DNA of 38,391 bases from Deltaproteobacteria bacterium (GTDB lineage: Bacteria; Bacillota; Desulfotomaculia; Desulfotomaculales; JAGUVT01). Shown here piece after piece: positions 1 to 6,844 of this stretch. Position 1 is the first letter of the stretch; each line of letters opens with the position of its first letter. A program made the translations under genes and the position numbers. The stretch spans positions 1 through 38,391 of the forward strand of contig JAGUVT010000103.1 in NCBI GenBank assembly GCA_020062745.1, in the 5' to 3' direction. The notes below the pieces were generated by a model. The model was not told where the DNA came from and did not search any database. It worked only from the letters and a program-made list of their open reading frames with translations.

Positions 1-449
1 ACCGCGGCAAAGCTGCTGCGGGCCGAGCGGATGAAAAACGGCGCGGCCACAAAAATCTGGGCCAGCACCACCGCCGCGGTGGAAAAAGACAGGCCGAATC
101 CCAGGTATTGCCCCACCAGACCCCGCCGGCCGAAGACCATCAGCAGGGCCACCCCGGCCACCGCCGGCGGCAGGATCATCGGCAAATCTACCAGGGCTTC
201 CACCATCCCCTTGCCTTTAAACCGCCCGCGGGCCAGCAGGTATGCCAGGGGCGTTCCCAGCAAAACCACTACCAGAACGCTTGCGACGCTGGTCAAAAAA
301 CTCAGGCGAAGAGCGTCAAAAACCAGCCGGTCGTAAAGAATCGACCATGCCGCCGGCCACTCCAGGCCGGCAAACACCGCCACCAGGGGAAGCAGGAAGA
401 ACAGGAGGATGAAAATAGCGGGAACGGCCAACAGATAAAGGTTGGGCAT
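1..449 (-). CDS. modB: Molybdate ABC transporter permease ModB (partial, cut by left edge)
   Basis: The inner-membrane permease of the ModABC transporter moves molybdate delivered by ModA into the cell, driven by ModC. The frame opens with an ATG at 449 behind a strong GGAGG site (about 456-460) and stays open to the window edge for about 149 codons. It begins MPNLYLLAVPAIFILLFF, a first membrane helix, and continues with a run typical of binding-protein-dependent permeases (LGTPLAYLLARGRFKG, then DLPMILPPAVAGVALL), the usual ModB/CysW sequence. It lies 72 nt downstream of modA and is the last gene seen of the Moco operon; modC is probably just outside. The longer antisense and off-frame reading frames here do not resemble proteins. 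The family is secure; the C-terminus with the EAA loop is not visible. Confidence 0.93.
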   Translation of the reverse strand, partial: MPNLYLLAVPAIFILLFFLLPLVAVFAGLEWPAAWSILYDRLVFDALRLSFLTSVASVLVVVLLGTPLAYLLARGRFKGKGMVEALVDLPMILPPAVAGVALLMVFGRRGLVGQYLGFGLSFSTAAVVLAQIFVAAPFFIRSARSSFAA

Positions 450-521
450 GGTTTACCTCCGGAAAACATACCTGTACAATGACGTTTCCACCCGGCGCCG
501 TCTTGCCGGCATGGGGGCTGC

Positions 522-1316
522 TTAAAAGCCGTATTTGCGGAGCAGTTCCTGGCCGGACTCCGAAACAACAAAGTCCACAAACAGCCGGGCCGGCTCCGGC
601 TGGCGGGCGCCCGCCACCGGGGCGATATAGTATTCCGCCCGGATGTTGGCAGCATCCGGTATTTCCAGCATCCGTACGGCCCCCGCCGTTGATACCGCGG
701 CGTCCGTGGCGTAGACAAAGCCGGCATCGGCCTCGCCCAGCGCCACCTTGGTAAGCACGCTTTTAACATTGGTCTCCTCCGAAAGCAAATTGGCCAGCAC
801 CTGCTCACTGTAACCCGCGCCCAGTTTTTCCTCCAGGTTATGCAGCACCTGGCGCGCGTAACCGCCTGCCGGCACATCCGGGGCCGCCAGCACCAGACGG
901 TGGGGTTTTACCAGGTCATCCACACTGTCAATCCCCGCCGGATTGTTCTCCGGCACCACCAGCACCAGGCGGTTGCGGGCAAAAACCGTATAATCCGGCA
1001 CCAGCCCCTGCTTTTGCAGGGACTCCATGTGGGCCAGATTGGCCGCGGCAAAAACGTCCGCCGGGGCGCCCCGCTCCAGTTGGGCGCGCAGGCGCTGGGT
1101 GCCGTCAAAATTAAAACGCACCGCCACTCCCGGGTGCTGCCGCGCAAATTCGCCGGCCAGTTCCTCGAAAGGCTGCTTTAGGGAAATGGCCGCCATTACC
1201 GTCAACACTTTCTTTTCCTCTTGGGCGGGCCGGCCGCCGATCACCCAAAAGGCCAGTCCGCCCAGCAACAGCACTATAAAAGATAAAAACAACAGGCGTG
1301 TTTTAACCGTTCTCAA
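522..1316 (-). CDS. modA: Molybdate-binding protein ModA
   Basis: Extracytoplasmic solute-binding protein that captures molybdate (possibly tungstate) for the ModB/ModC transporter. A hydrophobic N-terminal segment (LLFLSFIVLLLGGLAFWVIG) acts as signal or membrane anchor; I see no lipobox cysteine. The mature part has the ModA landmarks: LTVMAAISLKQPFEELA, a GTQRLRAQLERGAPADVFAAA stretch, RNRLVLVVPENNP, and ETNVKSVLTKVALGEADAGFVYATDA. The length of 264 aa is normal. I chose the TTG at 1316 because the GGAGG at 1326-1330 stands 9 nt before it. The TTG at 1322 in the same frame is only 3 nt from that site. The start overlaps the end of the MOSC gene by 14 nt, which suggests translational coupling. 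Specificity for molybdate over tungstate is inferred from the neighbouring Moco genes. Confidence 0.94.
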   Translation of the reverse strand: MRTVKTRLLFLSFIVLLLGGLAFWVIGGRPAQEEKKVLTVMAAISLKQPFEELAGEFARQHPGVAVRFNFDGTQRLRAQLERGAPADVFAAANLAHMESLQKQGLVPDYTVFARNRLVLVVPENNPAGIDSVDDLVKPHRLVLAAPDVPAGGYARQVLHNLEEKLGAGYSEQVLANLLSEETNVKSVLTKVALGEADAGFVYATDAAVSTAGAVRMLEIPDAANIRAEYYIAPVAGARQPEPARLFVDFVVSESGQELLRKYGF

Positions 1317-1749
1317 TTCCAATCACCTCCACGGTGTCGCCTTTCTTGATCGCCCCGCCGGTTTTCACCGCGGCGAAAACCCCTTCCCGGGGCATGACAC
1401 AGTCGCCCGCCTGGCGGTAGATGTTGCATTTGCTGTGGCATGTTTTGCCGATCTGGGTTATCTCCACCACCGCTTCTTCCCCCAGGCGCAATCTGGTGCC
1501 CACCGGCAGGGCGGCCAGGTCGATACCCTCGGTGGTAATGTTTTCCGCAAAATCCCCCGGACCCACAGCCAGCCCCTTTTCCTGCATTTTCCGGATGCTT
1601 TCCCGGGCCAGCAGGCTCACCTGGCGGTGCCAGTTGCGGGCGTGAGCGTCCCCCTCCAGGCCGTGGTCCGTCCGCAGCATCCCCCGGCGGATGTCTGTCT
1701 TTCGCTCGCCGGTTTTAGCGCTCCGGCAGACAGCAATTATTTTTCCCAT
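1303..1749 (-). CDS. MOSC domain protein (molybdenum cofactor associated)
   Basis: A free-standing 148-residue MOSC domain. MOSC domains occur at the end of Moco sulfurases and in mARC-type proteins and are thought to bind or handle Moco. Visible family features are GLEGDAHARNWHRQVSLL near the N-terminus, PGDFAENITTEGIDL, LPVGTRLRLGEEAVVEITQIGK, and a cysteine-bearing segment KTCHSKCNIYRQAGDCVMP. That segment holds the position of the conserved cysteine in the family. The start ATG at 1749 gives MGKIIAVC, the typical family beginning; the 17 extra upstream codons lie in the end of moaA and have no homology. It starts 8 nt after the moaA stop and overlaps modA. Its place inside the Moco operon supports a role in cofactor modification or delivery, but the exact reaction is unknown. 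Confidence 0.9.
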   Translation of the reverse strand: MGKIIAVCRSAKTGERKTDIRRGMLRTDHGLEGDAHARNWHRQVSLLARESIRKMQEKGLAVGPGDFAENITTEGIDLAALPVGTRLRLGEEAVVEITQIGKTCHSKCNIYRQAGDCVMPREGVFAAVKTGGAIKKGDTVEVIGIENG

Positions 1750-1757
1750 TGTACTGG

Positions 1758-2747
1758 TCAACCCCCGATCTGAAACATTTTGCGCGGCTGGCAACCCCAA
1801 CCGTTTAATTCCATGTCATGCCCCCCCGGCTTGGCGGCCGCCGCCCGCCGGAAGGCCTCCCGCAGGGCGCCGTCGTCCGCCCCGTTCCGTAAAAGCGGCA
1901 TAACGTCCACTTCCGCTTCTTTTTGCAGGCAGGGGCGGAGCTTGCCGTCGGTAGTCAGCCGCAGGCGGTTGCAGTGGTTGCAAAACCGGTGGCTCATGGC
2001 CGCAATAAAACCGATACTGCCCATGGCTCCGGGAATGGCGCAATATTCCGCCGGCCCGTTCCCCGGCACGTTCTTCCGCGGGATAAGTCCGAAATGCCCG
2101 GCAATCCTTTCCCGCACCAGGCTTAAAGGCAGAAAGCCCTCGCGATCGCTTTCGCCGATGGGCATCAATTCCACAAAGCGCACGTGCAGCGGCCGCTCCA
2201 GGGTAAGGCGGGCAAAATCCAGCACTTCATCGTCATTAAAGCCCTTCATCACCACCATGTTCAGCTTTACCGGCGCCAGGCCGGCGGCCAGGGCCGCCCC
2301 GATTCCCTCCCGGACCCGGTCCAGATCGCCGCGGCGGGTAATGTAGCGAAATTTGCGCGGATTCATGGTATCCAGGCTGATGTTCACCCGGTCGAGCCCG
2401 GCCGCTTTCAACTCCCCGGCGTGGCCGGATAAAAGTATGCCGTTGGTGGTCAGGGCAATTTCCGCAATGCCGGCAATCTCTCTGATCCGCTCCACCAGTT
2501 TCACCAGTCCCTTGCGCACCAGGGGCTCGCCGCCGGTCAGGCGGACTTTATTTACCCCCAGTCCCGCCGCACAGGCCACCAGGCGGGCAATCTCCTCCAG
2601 GGTCAGGACATCCCGGCAGCCGCTCAGCGCCACCCCGTCCGCCGGCATGCAGTAGCGGCAGCGCAGGTTGCAGCGGTCGGTAACCGACACCCGGAGGTAG
2701 TTTATCTCTCTTTTAAAACGGTCTTGCAGGTCAACCGCCCCCTTCAC
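1758..2747 (-). CDS. moaA: GTP 3',8-cyclase MoaA (radical SAM)
   Basis: First enzyme of Moco synthesis. With S-adenosylmethionine it converts GTP to 3',8-cyclo-7,8-dihydro-GTP, which MoaC then turns into cyclic pyranopterin monophosphate. The N-terminal radical-SAM motif is Cys26-x3-Cys30-x2-Cys33 (DRCNLRCRYC). The second cluster ligands are Cys256-x2-Cys259-x13-Cys273. The protein ends in a Gly-Gly pair, as functional MoaA proteins do. TGGEPLVRKG is the SAM-binding GGE motif. At 329 aa the length is standard. The annotated start is GTG at 2747, 11 nt after mobB; a CTG at 2729 behind AAGGGGGCGG is a possible alternative. No moaC, moaD, moaE or mogA is in the window, so these must be elsewhere. 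Confidence 0.97.
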   Translation of the reverse strand: MKGAVDLQDRFKREINYLRVSVTDRCNLRCRYCMPADGVALSGCRDVLTLEEIARLVACAAGLGVNKVRLTGGEPLVRKGLVKLVERIREIAGIAEIALTTNGILLSGHAGELKAAGLDRVNISLDTMNPRKFRYITRRGDLDRVREGIGAALAAGLAPVKLNMVVMKGFNDDEVLDFARLTLERPLHVRFVELMPIGESDREGFLPLSLVRERIAGHFGLIPRKNVPGNGPAEYCAIPGAMGSIGFIAAMSHRFCNHCNRLRLTTDGKLRPCLQKEAEVDVMPLLRNGADDGALREAFRRAAAAKPGGHDMELNGWGCQPRKMFQIGG

Positions 2748-2758
2748 TTAACCGGCCG

Positions 2759-3256
2759 TCAGCATTTTTCAGCATTTCCCCCGTCTTTCCTTAAAAACCG
2801 GTTCTCGATCAAATCAGCGATTCCGGCCGCGTCGTCTAAATCGAAACAGGGCACGCCGATGTCCAGCGGCTCGTCGGCGGCCAGCGCCAGCAATTCTCCG
2901 GGGGGGCTTAAAAGCTTTCCCGCCAGGTTTTTGCGACGCACTTCAATCTTGGGCCTGTCCCCGGTTTTATAGCCCTCGGTAAGCACCAGGTCGACCGGCG
3001 GCAACTGCCGCACCAGTTCATCAAGGGATATCTCCCTTTCCCCGGTGCGGGCGATGAGGGCCATTTTCTCCCTGGAAGAGATCATTACCGCATCTGCTCC
3101 CGCCTGAAAATGGCGGTAGGTGTCCTTGCCGGGATGGTCTATTTCAAAACGGTGCGCGTCGTGCTTGATCACCGCCACCCGGTACCCCCGCCTTTTAATT
3201 TCCGGAATTAATTTCTCCAGCAAAGTGGTCTTGCCGGAACCGGACCGGCCCACCAC
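2759..3256 (-). CDS. mobB: Molybdopterin-guanine dinucleotide adapter MobB
   Basis: GTP-binding P-loop protein that assists MobA in attaching GMP to Mo-molybdopterin, giving the bis-MGD form used by DMSO-reductase family enzymes. The Walker A motif is VGRSGSGKTTLLEKLI. KHDAHRFEIDHPGKDTYRH and LVLTEGYKTGDRPKIEV are the other family signatures. Homologues normally begin about seven residues earlier (Met-x-x-(P)-V-I-S-V-V-G-R). Here that same sequence (T-V-P-V-I-S-V-V-G-R) is encoded upstream in frame, but no ATG, GTG or TTG precedes it before the in-frame TGA. The GTG at 3256 is therefore only the first canonical start; a non-standard start such as ACG, or a sequence error, is possible. It lies between moeA and moaA, behind a repeat-filled gap. 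Confidence 0.92.
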   Translation of the reverse strand: MVGRSGSGKTTLLEKLIPEIKRRGYRVAVIKHDAHRFEIDHPGKDTYRHFQAGADAVMISSREKMALIARTGEREISLDELVRQLPPVDLVLTEGYKTGDRPKIEVRRKNLAGKLLSPPGELLALAADEPLDIGVPCFDLDDAAGIADLIENRFLRKDGGNAEKC

Positions 3257-3291
3257 ACTGATTACCGGTACCGTCGCCCTTCAACTCCTAT

Positions 3292-3385
3292 CCTGAAAAT
3301 TACCCCTTTGTCATTGCGAGCCGCAGGCGAAGCAATCTCATTCCACCGCGGGGGATTGCCGCGGGCTAAAGCCCTCGCAATGACG
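3292..3385. repeat. Dispersed palindromic repeat family A, full copy (moeA-mobB gap)
   Basis: It begins with CCTGAAAATTAC and then TGTCATTGCGAG, and closes with the inverse arm CTCGCAATGAC. Inner arms GCAATCTC and GGGGATTGC give a second level of pairing, so the RNA could fold into one long hairpin. The same opening is found at 5297, 7989 and 27769. The element is non-coding here and fills most of the gap between moeA and mobB. Confidence 0.85.
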
Positions 3386-3408
3386 TGGTAAACAGTATTT
3401 TCTATCCT

Positions 3409-4638
3409 TTACGCCGGTGCCGCAACGCGGCATGAGTGTCTATCCAGCAAAATAGTTCTTACCATATCGCCCGGCGCCAGGGGGCCGCTTCCCGCCGGGA
3501 TCTCCGCCAGGGCATTGTAGCCGCGCATGGCGGCCAGTTCGCCGCCTTCGTTTAAGGCGGCCCGCCACCCGTTTTGATAACCGGCGACCGCCCACAGGTA
3601 ACGGCTGCGTTCGGGTGAAGACCTGGCAAACCCATTTTCCAGCGCCGCCTCCACCACCGGCGGAAAAATATTTGTTCTGCCGCCCAGCCTGGCTATTACC
3701 GGGCCGGCCAGCAGGTAAAAGTTCACCAGCGCCCCGTTCGGTTTGCCGGCCAGTCCCAGGTAAACTGTTTTCCCCCGGACGGCGGCCACCACCGGCATCC
3801 CCGGCTTGATCCGCACCTTCCAGAAAAAGACCTCGTCGGCGGTCTCCAGCAGGGCCTGCCGCACCAGGTCGAAATCACCCATAGACACCCCGCCGGTGCT
3901 TAAAACCAGGTCGGCCTCCTCACCCGCCCGGGTCAGCATCTCCTTGCTGGCTTCCAGTTCGTCGGGCAGGGAAGGGTAAAGCAGCACCCGCCCCCCTGCT
4001 TCCTGAACGGCCGCCGCCAGCATGTAGCGGTTGCTGTTGCGGACTTTACCGGGCAAAAGGGGCTCACGGACATCCAGCAATTCGTCTCCGGTAGAAAGCA
4101 CCGCCACCCGGGGACGCCGGTAAACTTCCACTTCGGCATACCCCTGGGCGGCCAGCACCGCCGCCTCTCCGGGCCCGACAACCATGCCCGGGACCAAAAG
4201 CTGCATTCCGGCGCTGATATCGCACCCCGCTTCCTGGATATTGGTTCCGGCCTCTATCCCGCCGGGGACGACAGCCAGCGCGCCGTTTCTCGCCACATCC
4301 TCCCGGCGCACCACCGCATCGGCTTCCTCCGGCACCGGCGCGCCGGTCATCACCATCATGCAGGTTCCCGGCTCCAGGGGCACCGACGGGAGCTGCCCCG
4401 CCGGCAGTTCCGCCAGCACTTTCAAAGCCGCCGTCTCTTTGTTGCGGGTGTCCGCGGAGCGCAGGGCGTACCCGTCCATTGTGGAACGCCTGAAAGAAGG
4501 AAGGAAATCACGCGCTAAAACTTCCCGCGCCAGCACCCGGCCGGCAGCCTCCAGCAGGTCGATCCTTTCCGTGTCCAGGGGAGCCGCCGCGGATAAGACC
4601 AGTTCTTGCGCTTCATCTAAAGAAATTTTCTCTTTCAC
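3409..4638 (-). CDS. moeA: Molybdopterin molybdenumtransferase MoeA
   Basis: Inserts molybdate into adenylylated molybdopterin to form Mo-MPT. Recognisable motifs are STMDGYALRSADT (N-terminal), MTGAPVPEEADAVVRRED, VLSTGDELLD, KVRNSNRYML and STGGVSMGDFD, the last being the MPT-binding loop. The C-terminal MoeA domain IV follows. The start is GTG at 4638 behind GGAGGAG. The gene begins 14 nt after mobA. The last nine codons (His-Ser-Cys-Arg-Val-Ala-Ala-Pro-Ala) come mostly from a dispersed repeat (3416-3438), so the original stop has probably been replaced and the tail is not family sequence. The length of 409 aa is otherwise normal. Confidence 0.96.
   Translation of the reverse strand: MKEKISLDEAQELVLSAAAPLDTERIDLLEAAGRVLAREVLARDFLPSFRRSTMDGYALRSADTRNKETAALKVLAELPAGQLPSVPLEPGTCMMVMTGAPVPEEADAVVRREDVARNGALAVVPGGIEAGTNIQEAGCDISAGMQLLVPGMVVGPGEAAVLAAQGYAEVEVYRRPRVAVLSTGDELLDVREPLLPGKVRNSNRYMLAAAVQEAGGRVLLYPSLPDELEASKEMLTRAGEEADLVLSTGGVSMGDFDLVRQALLETADEVFFWKVRIKPGMPVVAAVRGKTVYLGLAGKPNGALVNFYLLAGPVIARLGGRTNIFPPVVEAALENGFARSSPERSRYLWAVAGYQNGWRAALNEGGELAAMRGYNALAEIPAGSGPLAPGDMVRTILLDRHSCRVAAPA
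3416..3438. repeat. Dispersed repeat family D, copy 1 (inside the end of moeA)
   Basis: A 23-bp sequence with a GC-rich palindromic core (TGCCGCAACGCGGCA). It is identical to 29330-29352 in the murD-mraY gap. Read on the minus strand in the moeA frame it encodes His-Ser-Cys-Arg-Val-Ala-Ala-Pro. Confidence 0.85.
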
Positions 4639-4652
4639 GATTTACTCCTCCA

Positions 4653-5255
4653 TTAGCCTTTTCTGGAAACATCAACAAGCCTGCGGGCCATTGCCAGATC
4701 GGCAGGGGTGTTGACATTATAAAAAACCTTTTCCACGTCGGCCACCAACGCTATTTTTTCCCGCGCCACATACTTTACCCGCACCTGGTGATAAAAGGCG
4801 GTAACTCTGGAAATACGGCTTTCCAGGCATCTCGTGACCGGCGCCAGGCAGTCCCTGGAATATACGGCAAACAGCGGCTGCAGGCGCTGATTTATTTGGG
4901 GCGCCACTACGTCAAAACCGGGCGCCTCCCGCACCAGGTACCCCGCCAGTCCGGCTTCCACAAAGGGCATATCGCAGGCCAGCACCAGGCTGTACTGGTT
5001 ATGGGCGGCGGTTAGACCGGCATGGATGCCGCTTAAAGGACCCAGGCCGGGGATAATATCCCCAACCGCCTCCACCCCCGGGAGGGCATATGCCGAAGGC
5101 TCGCCGCCGGCAACGAGCACCTGGGCGAACAGCCCGGACAGTTGCGCTACCGTTCTCTCGATTATCTTCTGCCGGCCGATTTCCAGAAAAGCCTTGTGGC
5201 AACCCATGCGGGTGTTTTTGCCGCCGGCCAGGATTATCGCCGTCGCTTCCAGCAT
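4653..5255 (-). CDS. mobA: Molybdenum cofactor guanylyltransferase MobA
   Basis: Transfers GMP from GTP to Mo-molybdopterin, producing the MGD cofactor. The nucleotidyltransferase signature LAGGKNTRMGCHKAFLEIG stands at the N-terminus, followed by GLGPLSGIHAGL, LVLACDMPFVE and the C-terminal FYNVNTPADLAMA, all typical of MobA. I start the gene at the ATG at 5255 because it follows a GGGGGTGAGG ribosome site; the ATG at 5273 has none. This gives 200 aa, normal for the family. It is the first gene of the operon, 95 nt after the terminator of the riboswitch leader, and a half copy of repeat A lies in between. Presence of both MobA and MobB fits the bis-MGD enzyme encoded nearby. Confidence 0.96.
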   Translation of the reverse strand: MLEATAIILAGGKNTRMGCHKAFLEIGRQKIIERTVAQLSGLFAQVLVAGGEPSAYALPGVEAVGDIIPGLGPLSGIHAGLTAAHNQYSLVLACDMPFVEAGLAGYLVREAPGFDVVAPQINQRLQPLFAVYSRDCLAPVTRCLESRISRVTAFYHQVRVKYVAREKIALVADVEKVFYNVNTPADLAMARRLVDVSRKG

Positions 5256-5296
5256 GTCCTCACCCCCTGCCATTGAACGTAAAAAACAGCATCTGC

Positions 5297-5341
5297 CCTG
5301 AAAACTACTCTTTTGTCATTGCGAGCGAAGCGAAGCAATCT
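5297..5341. repeat. Dispersed repeat family A, half copy in the Moco leader
   Basis: Carries the left part only: CCTGAAAA, TGTCATTGCGAG, then GCGAAGCGAAGCAATC. It lies between the leader terminator (5350) and mobA, so it is transcribed with the operon when the riboswitch allows read-through. Short frames reading Val-Ile-Ala-Ser-Glu-Ala-Lys-Gln-Ser through it are artefacts. Confidence 0.8.
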
Positions 5342-5349
5342 TAAAACTG

Positions 5350-5391
5350 AAAAAATAAAATCCCTGTCCCGCTCACACGAAGACAAGGATT
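5350..5391 (-). terminator. Intrinsic terminator of the Moco-operon leader
   Basis: On the minus strand the arm AATCCTTGTC (5391-5382) pairs over ten positions, with one G-U, with GACAGGGATT (5368-5359). A T-rich run TTATTTTTT follows down to 5350. The 5' arm overlaps CAATCC (5392-5387), which can instead pair with GGATTG at 5412-5407. This is the expected layout of a riboswitch expression platform. Confidence 0.85.
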
Positions 5392-5419
5392 GCCCCTTAC
5401 AGCATACAATCCGTTTTTG

Positions 5420-5536
5420 TCTCCTTTGCCTGCAGCGGGCAGATATGACGGTTTTCCGTCATACCCCGTGAGCTTTAAGCCCAGGCCATGCTCCATGGAT
5501 TAAAAAAATAATCTTTAGGTCACATGGCTTCGGAGA
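5420..5536 (-). promoter_or_regulatory. Riboswitch aptamer, probably molybdenum-cofactor (Moco) type
   Basis: The minus-strand leader is closed by a P1 helix TCTCC (5536-5532) with GGAGA (5424-5420). A GAA/AAA internal loop and a GCC/GGC helix follow. Inside is a long hairpin, TATGACGG-AAAA-CCGTCATA, centred near 5460, and further pairing GCCTG/CAGGC. Directly downstream are an antiterminator arm (5412-5407) and a terminator (5391-5350). The regulated genes are mobA-moeA-mobB-moaA-MOSC-modA-modB, exactly the gene set placed under Moco RNA motifs in other bacteria. The fold and its mutually exclusive pairings are visible in the sequence. The ligand (Moco, or the tungsten form) is inferred from context and was not confirmed against the family model. 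Confidence 0.75.
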
Positions 5537-5546
5537 TTGCACCTCA

Positions 5547-5575
5547 ACCATATCACGATGTTTGTCTAAAGTCAA
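5547..5575 (-). promoter_or_regulatory. Sigma-A promoter of the Moco/mod operon
   Basis: Minus strand TTGACT (5575-5570), 17-bp spacer, TATGGT (5552-5547). Transcription would begin near 5540, just before the riboswitch P1 helix. It lies immediately behind the tatC stop codon, so the Moco operon has its own promoter although it follows tatC closely. Confidence 0.8.
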
Positions 5576-5583
5576 CTATACCC

Positions 5584-6336
5584 TTAATCAACAGCCCCCT
5601 GACCGGCGACGTCCGGCCGGGGTCTTACCAGCCTGGCCACCAGCACGCCGGTTTCATACAACAGGTATGTGGGACCGGCCAGCATTACCTGGGAAATTAC
5701 ATCCGGCCCCGGGGTCAAAACCGCCGCCAGGGTGAAGATGACCAGCAACGCATATTTCCGCTTTTGTGACAGCCACCTGTAATCAATCAAACCCATCCGG
5801 GCAAGAAAATACACTACCAGGGGCAGTTCGAAAATCACCCCGAAGGGAATCAAAAAAGAAACCAGAAAGGAAACATAACGGCCGATGGAGATCATGGGCG
5901 TCAGGTCTTCACTGCTTACCATCACCAGCAGAAACCGGGCGGCAAAGTTGAACACCACCAGATAGGCGAAAGCCACCCCGGCGGCAAAAAGCAAAAGGGA
6001 CAGGGGAAGCATTACCAGCAGCCGGCGCCTTTCCCGCGGGTAAAGCGCCGGGGAGACAAACCGCCAGATCTCCCACAGAATTACCGGCAGGGCCAGGATT
6101 ACCCCGGCCAGGAAGGAAATCTTGATCCTGGTGACAAAGGCTTCGGCCATACCGATATAGATCAGTTTCACGGCATATTGGCGCAATGGGTCGGTAATCA
6201 ACTGAAACAAAAGATCGCCCAGGGCGGCATAGCTGATGCTCGTAGTCACCAGCACCGTTACGGCGCTGACGGCTAAAACCCGGCGTAAATCTTCCAGATG
6301 ATCTTTAAGGGACAGGTTTTTCTCTTCCACGAACAT
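5584..6336 (-). CDS. tatC: Sec-independent protein translocase TatC
   Basis: Multi-spanning membrane receptor of the twin-arginine translocase; it recognises the twin-arginine signal of folded, cofactor-loaded proteins. The 250-aa protein has six hydrophobic segments. The family marks are DHLEDLRRVLA at the N-terminus, FLAGVILALPVILWEIWRFVSPALYPRERR with the conserved loop glutamate, and FGVIFELPLVVYFL. The start ATG at 6336 gives MFVEEKNLSLKDHLEDLR, the usual cytoplasmic beginning. It follows two tatA genes. The nearest obvious substrate is the twin-arginine molybdoenzyme at 10149-12749, whose cofactor is made by the operon immediately downstream. Confidence 0.96.
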   Translation of the reverse strand: MFVEEKNLSLKDHLEDLRRVLAVSAVTVLVTTSISYAALGDLLFQLITDPLRQYAVKLIYIGMAEAFVTRIKISFLAGVILALPVILWEIWRFVSPALYPRERRRLLVMLPLSLLLFAAGVAFAYLVVFNFAARFLLVMVSSEDLTPMISIGRYVSFLVSFLIPFGVIFELPLVVYFLARMGLIDYRWLSQKRKYALLVIFTLAAVLTPGPDVISQVMLAGPTYLLYETGVLVARLVRPRPDVAGQGAVD

Positions 6337-6416
6337 ACACCCTTCCAGCCGCTTTGTATCGCCCTGCCATTCAAAAGCCGCTCAGCGCAGCAGTCCTTTG
6401 CTTTTGCATGCACCGG

Positions 6417-6620
6417 CTACTTGGTATCGCTGGTATTCCCCTTTACGGTTCCCGTTTCATTCTCCAGTTCAATGGATTTGCGCAAGTCGCCGGCCGCCCT
6501 CTTGAACTCTTTCACACCGCTGCCGACGGCCTTGCCTATTTCCGGCAGCTTTTTCGGTCCAAAAACCACCAGGGCCAGGACCAGGACCAGGATCAGTTCC
6601 GACGGGCCGATGTTAAACAC
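6417..6620 (-). CDS. tatA: Sec-independent translocase protein TatA/TatB-like (copy 2)
   Basis: A 67-aa protein with one N-terminal membrane helix ([15 protein letters not shown]), the [14 protein letters not shown] hinge and an amphipathic helix, then a charged tail. This is the pore-forming TatA/TatE type, although FGPKKLPE is also seen in TatB. Two GTG codons stand in a row (6623 and 6620). I take 6620 because it lies 6 nt behind AGGTGG and gives the usual MFNIG beginning. It starts 11 nt after the other tatA and lies 80 nt before tatC. With no separate TatB in the window, the two TatA-like proteins may divide the TatA and TatB roles. Confidence 0.93.
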   Translation of the reverse strand: MFNIGPSELILVLVLALVVFGPKKLPEIGKAVGSGVKEFKRAAGDLRKSIELENETGTVKGNTSDTK

Positions 6621-6631
6621 CACTTACCACC

Positions 6632-6802
6632 TCAGTCTTTCTTCTCTGCCCCGGCTTCTTTCGGTTCGGTAACGGCGCCCTTAAATTCACGGATACTCTG
6701 ACCCAGCGCCTTGCCCACTCCGGGCAGCTTACCGGCGCCGAAGATTACCAGGGCCAGGACCAGGATAATGAGCAGTTCGGTCAAACCCAGGCTGCCAAAC
6801 AT
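6632..6802 (-). CDS. tatA: Sec-independent translocase protein TatA (copy 1, 56 aa)
   Basis: A small gene starting with ATG at 6802 behind a strong GGAGGTGA site and ending with TGA at 6632. It encodes MFGSLGLTELLIILVLAL followed by VIFGAGKLPGVGKALGQSI and a short charged tail, an unmistakable TatA: one membrane helix, FG hinge, amphipathic helix. The tail is short even for TatA. It precedes the second tatA by 11 nt and follows the polyferredoxin gene after 36 nt that hold a copy of repeat F. TatA oligomerises to form the passage for folded proteins selected by TatC. Confidence 0.93.
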   Translation of the reverse strand: MFGSLGLTELLIILVLALVIFGAGKLPGVGKALGQSIREFKGAVTEPKEAGAEKKD

Positions 6803-6818
6803 TTACTTCACCTCCTTT

Positions 6819-6844
6819 GAGCTGTCAGCCGTCAGCTATCAGCC
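6819..6844. repeat. Dispersed repeat family F, copy 1
   Basis: Minus strand GCTGATAGCTGACGGCTGACAGC: a run of GCTGA(N) units. It supplies the TGA stop of the polyferredoxin gene and the spacer before tatA. Related runs lie at 15591-15612 and 15697-15723. Confidence 0.65.

Noticed and set aside
302-877. 191-codon minus-strand frame across the modB-modA junction
   Set aside because: It overlaps modA and modB in another frame; both have clear homology and a ribosome site, while this frame is Arg/Pro-rich and unlike any protein.
4184-4714. 176-codon plus-strand frame opposite moeA
   Set aside because: Antisense shadow caused by high GC at third positions; Ser/Pro/Arg-rich composition and no ribosome site.
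5090-5344. Short frame ending Val-Ile-Ala-Ser-Glu-Ala-Lys-Gln-Ser
   Set aside because: The tail is a translation of repeat family A, a known source of false gene calls.
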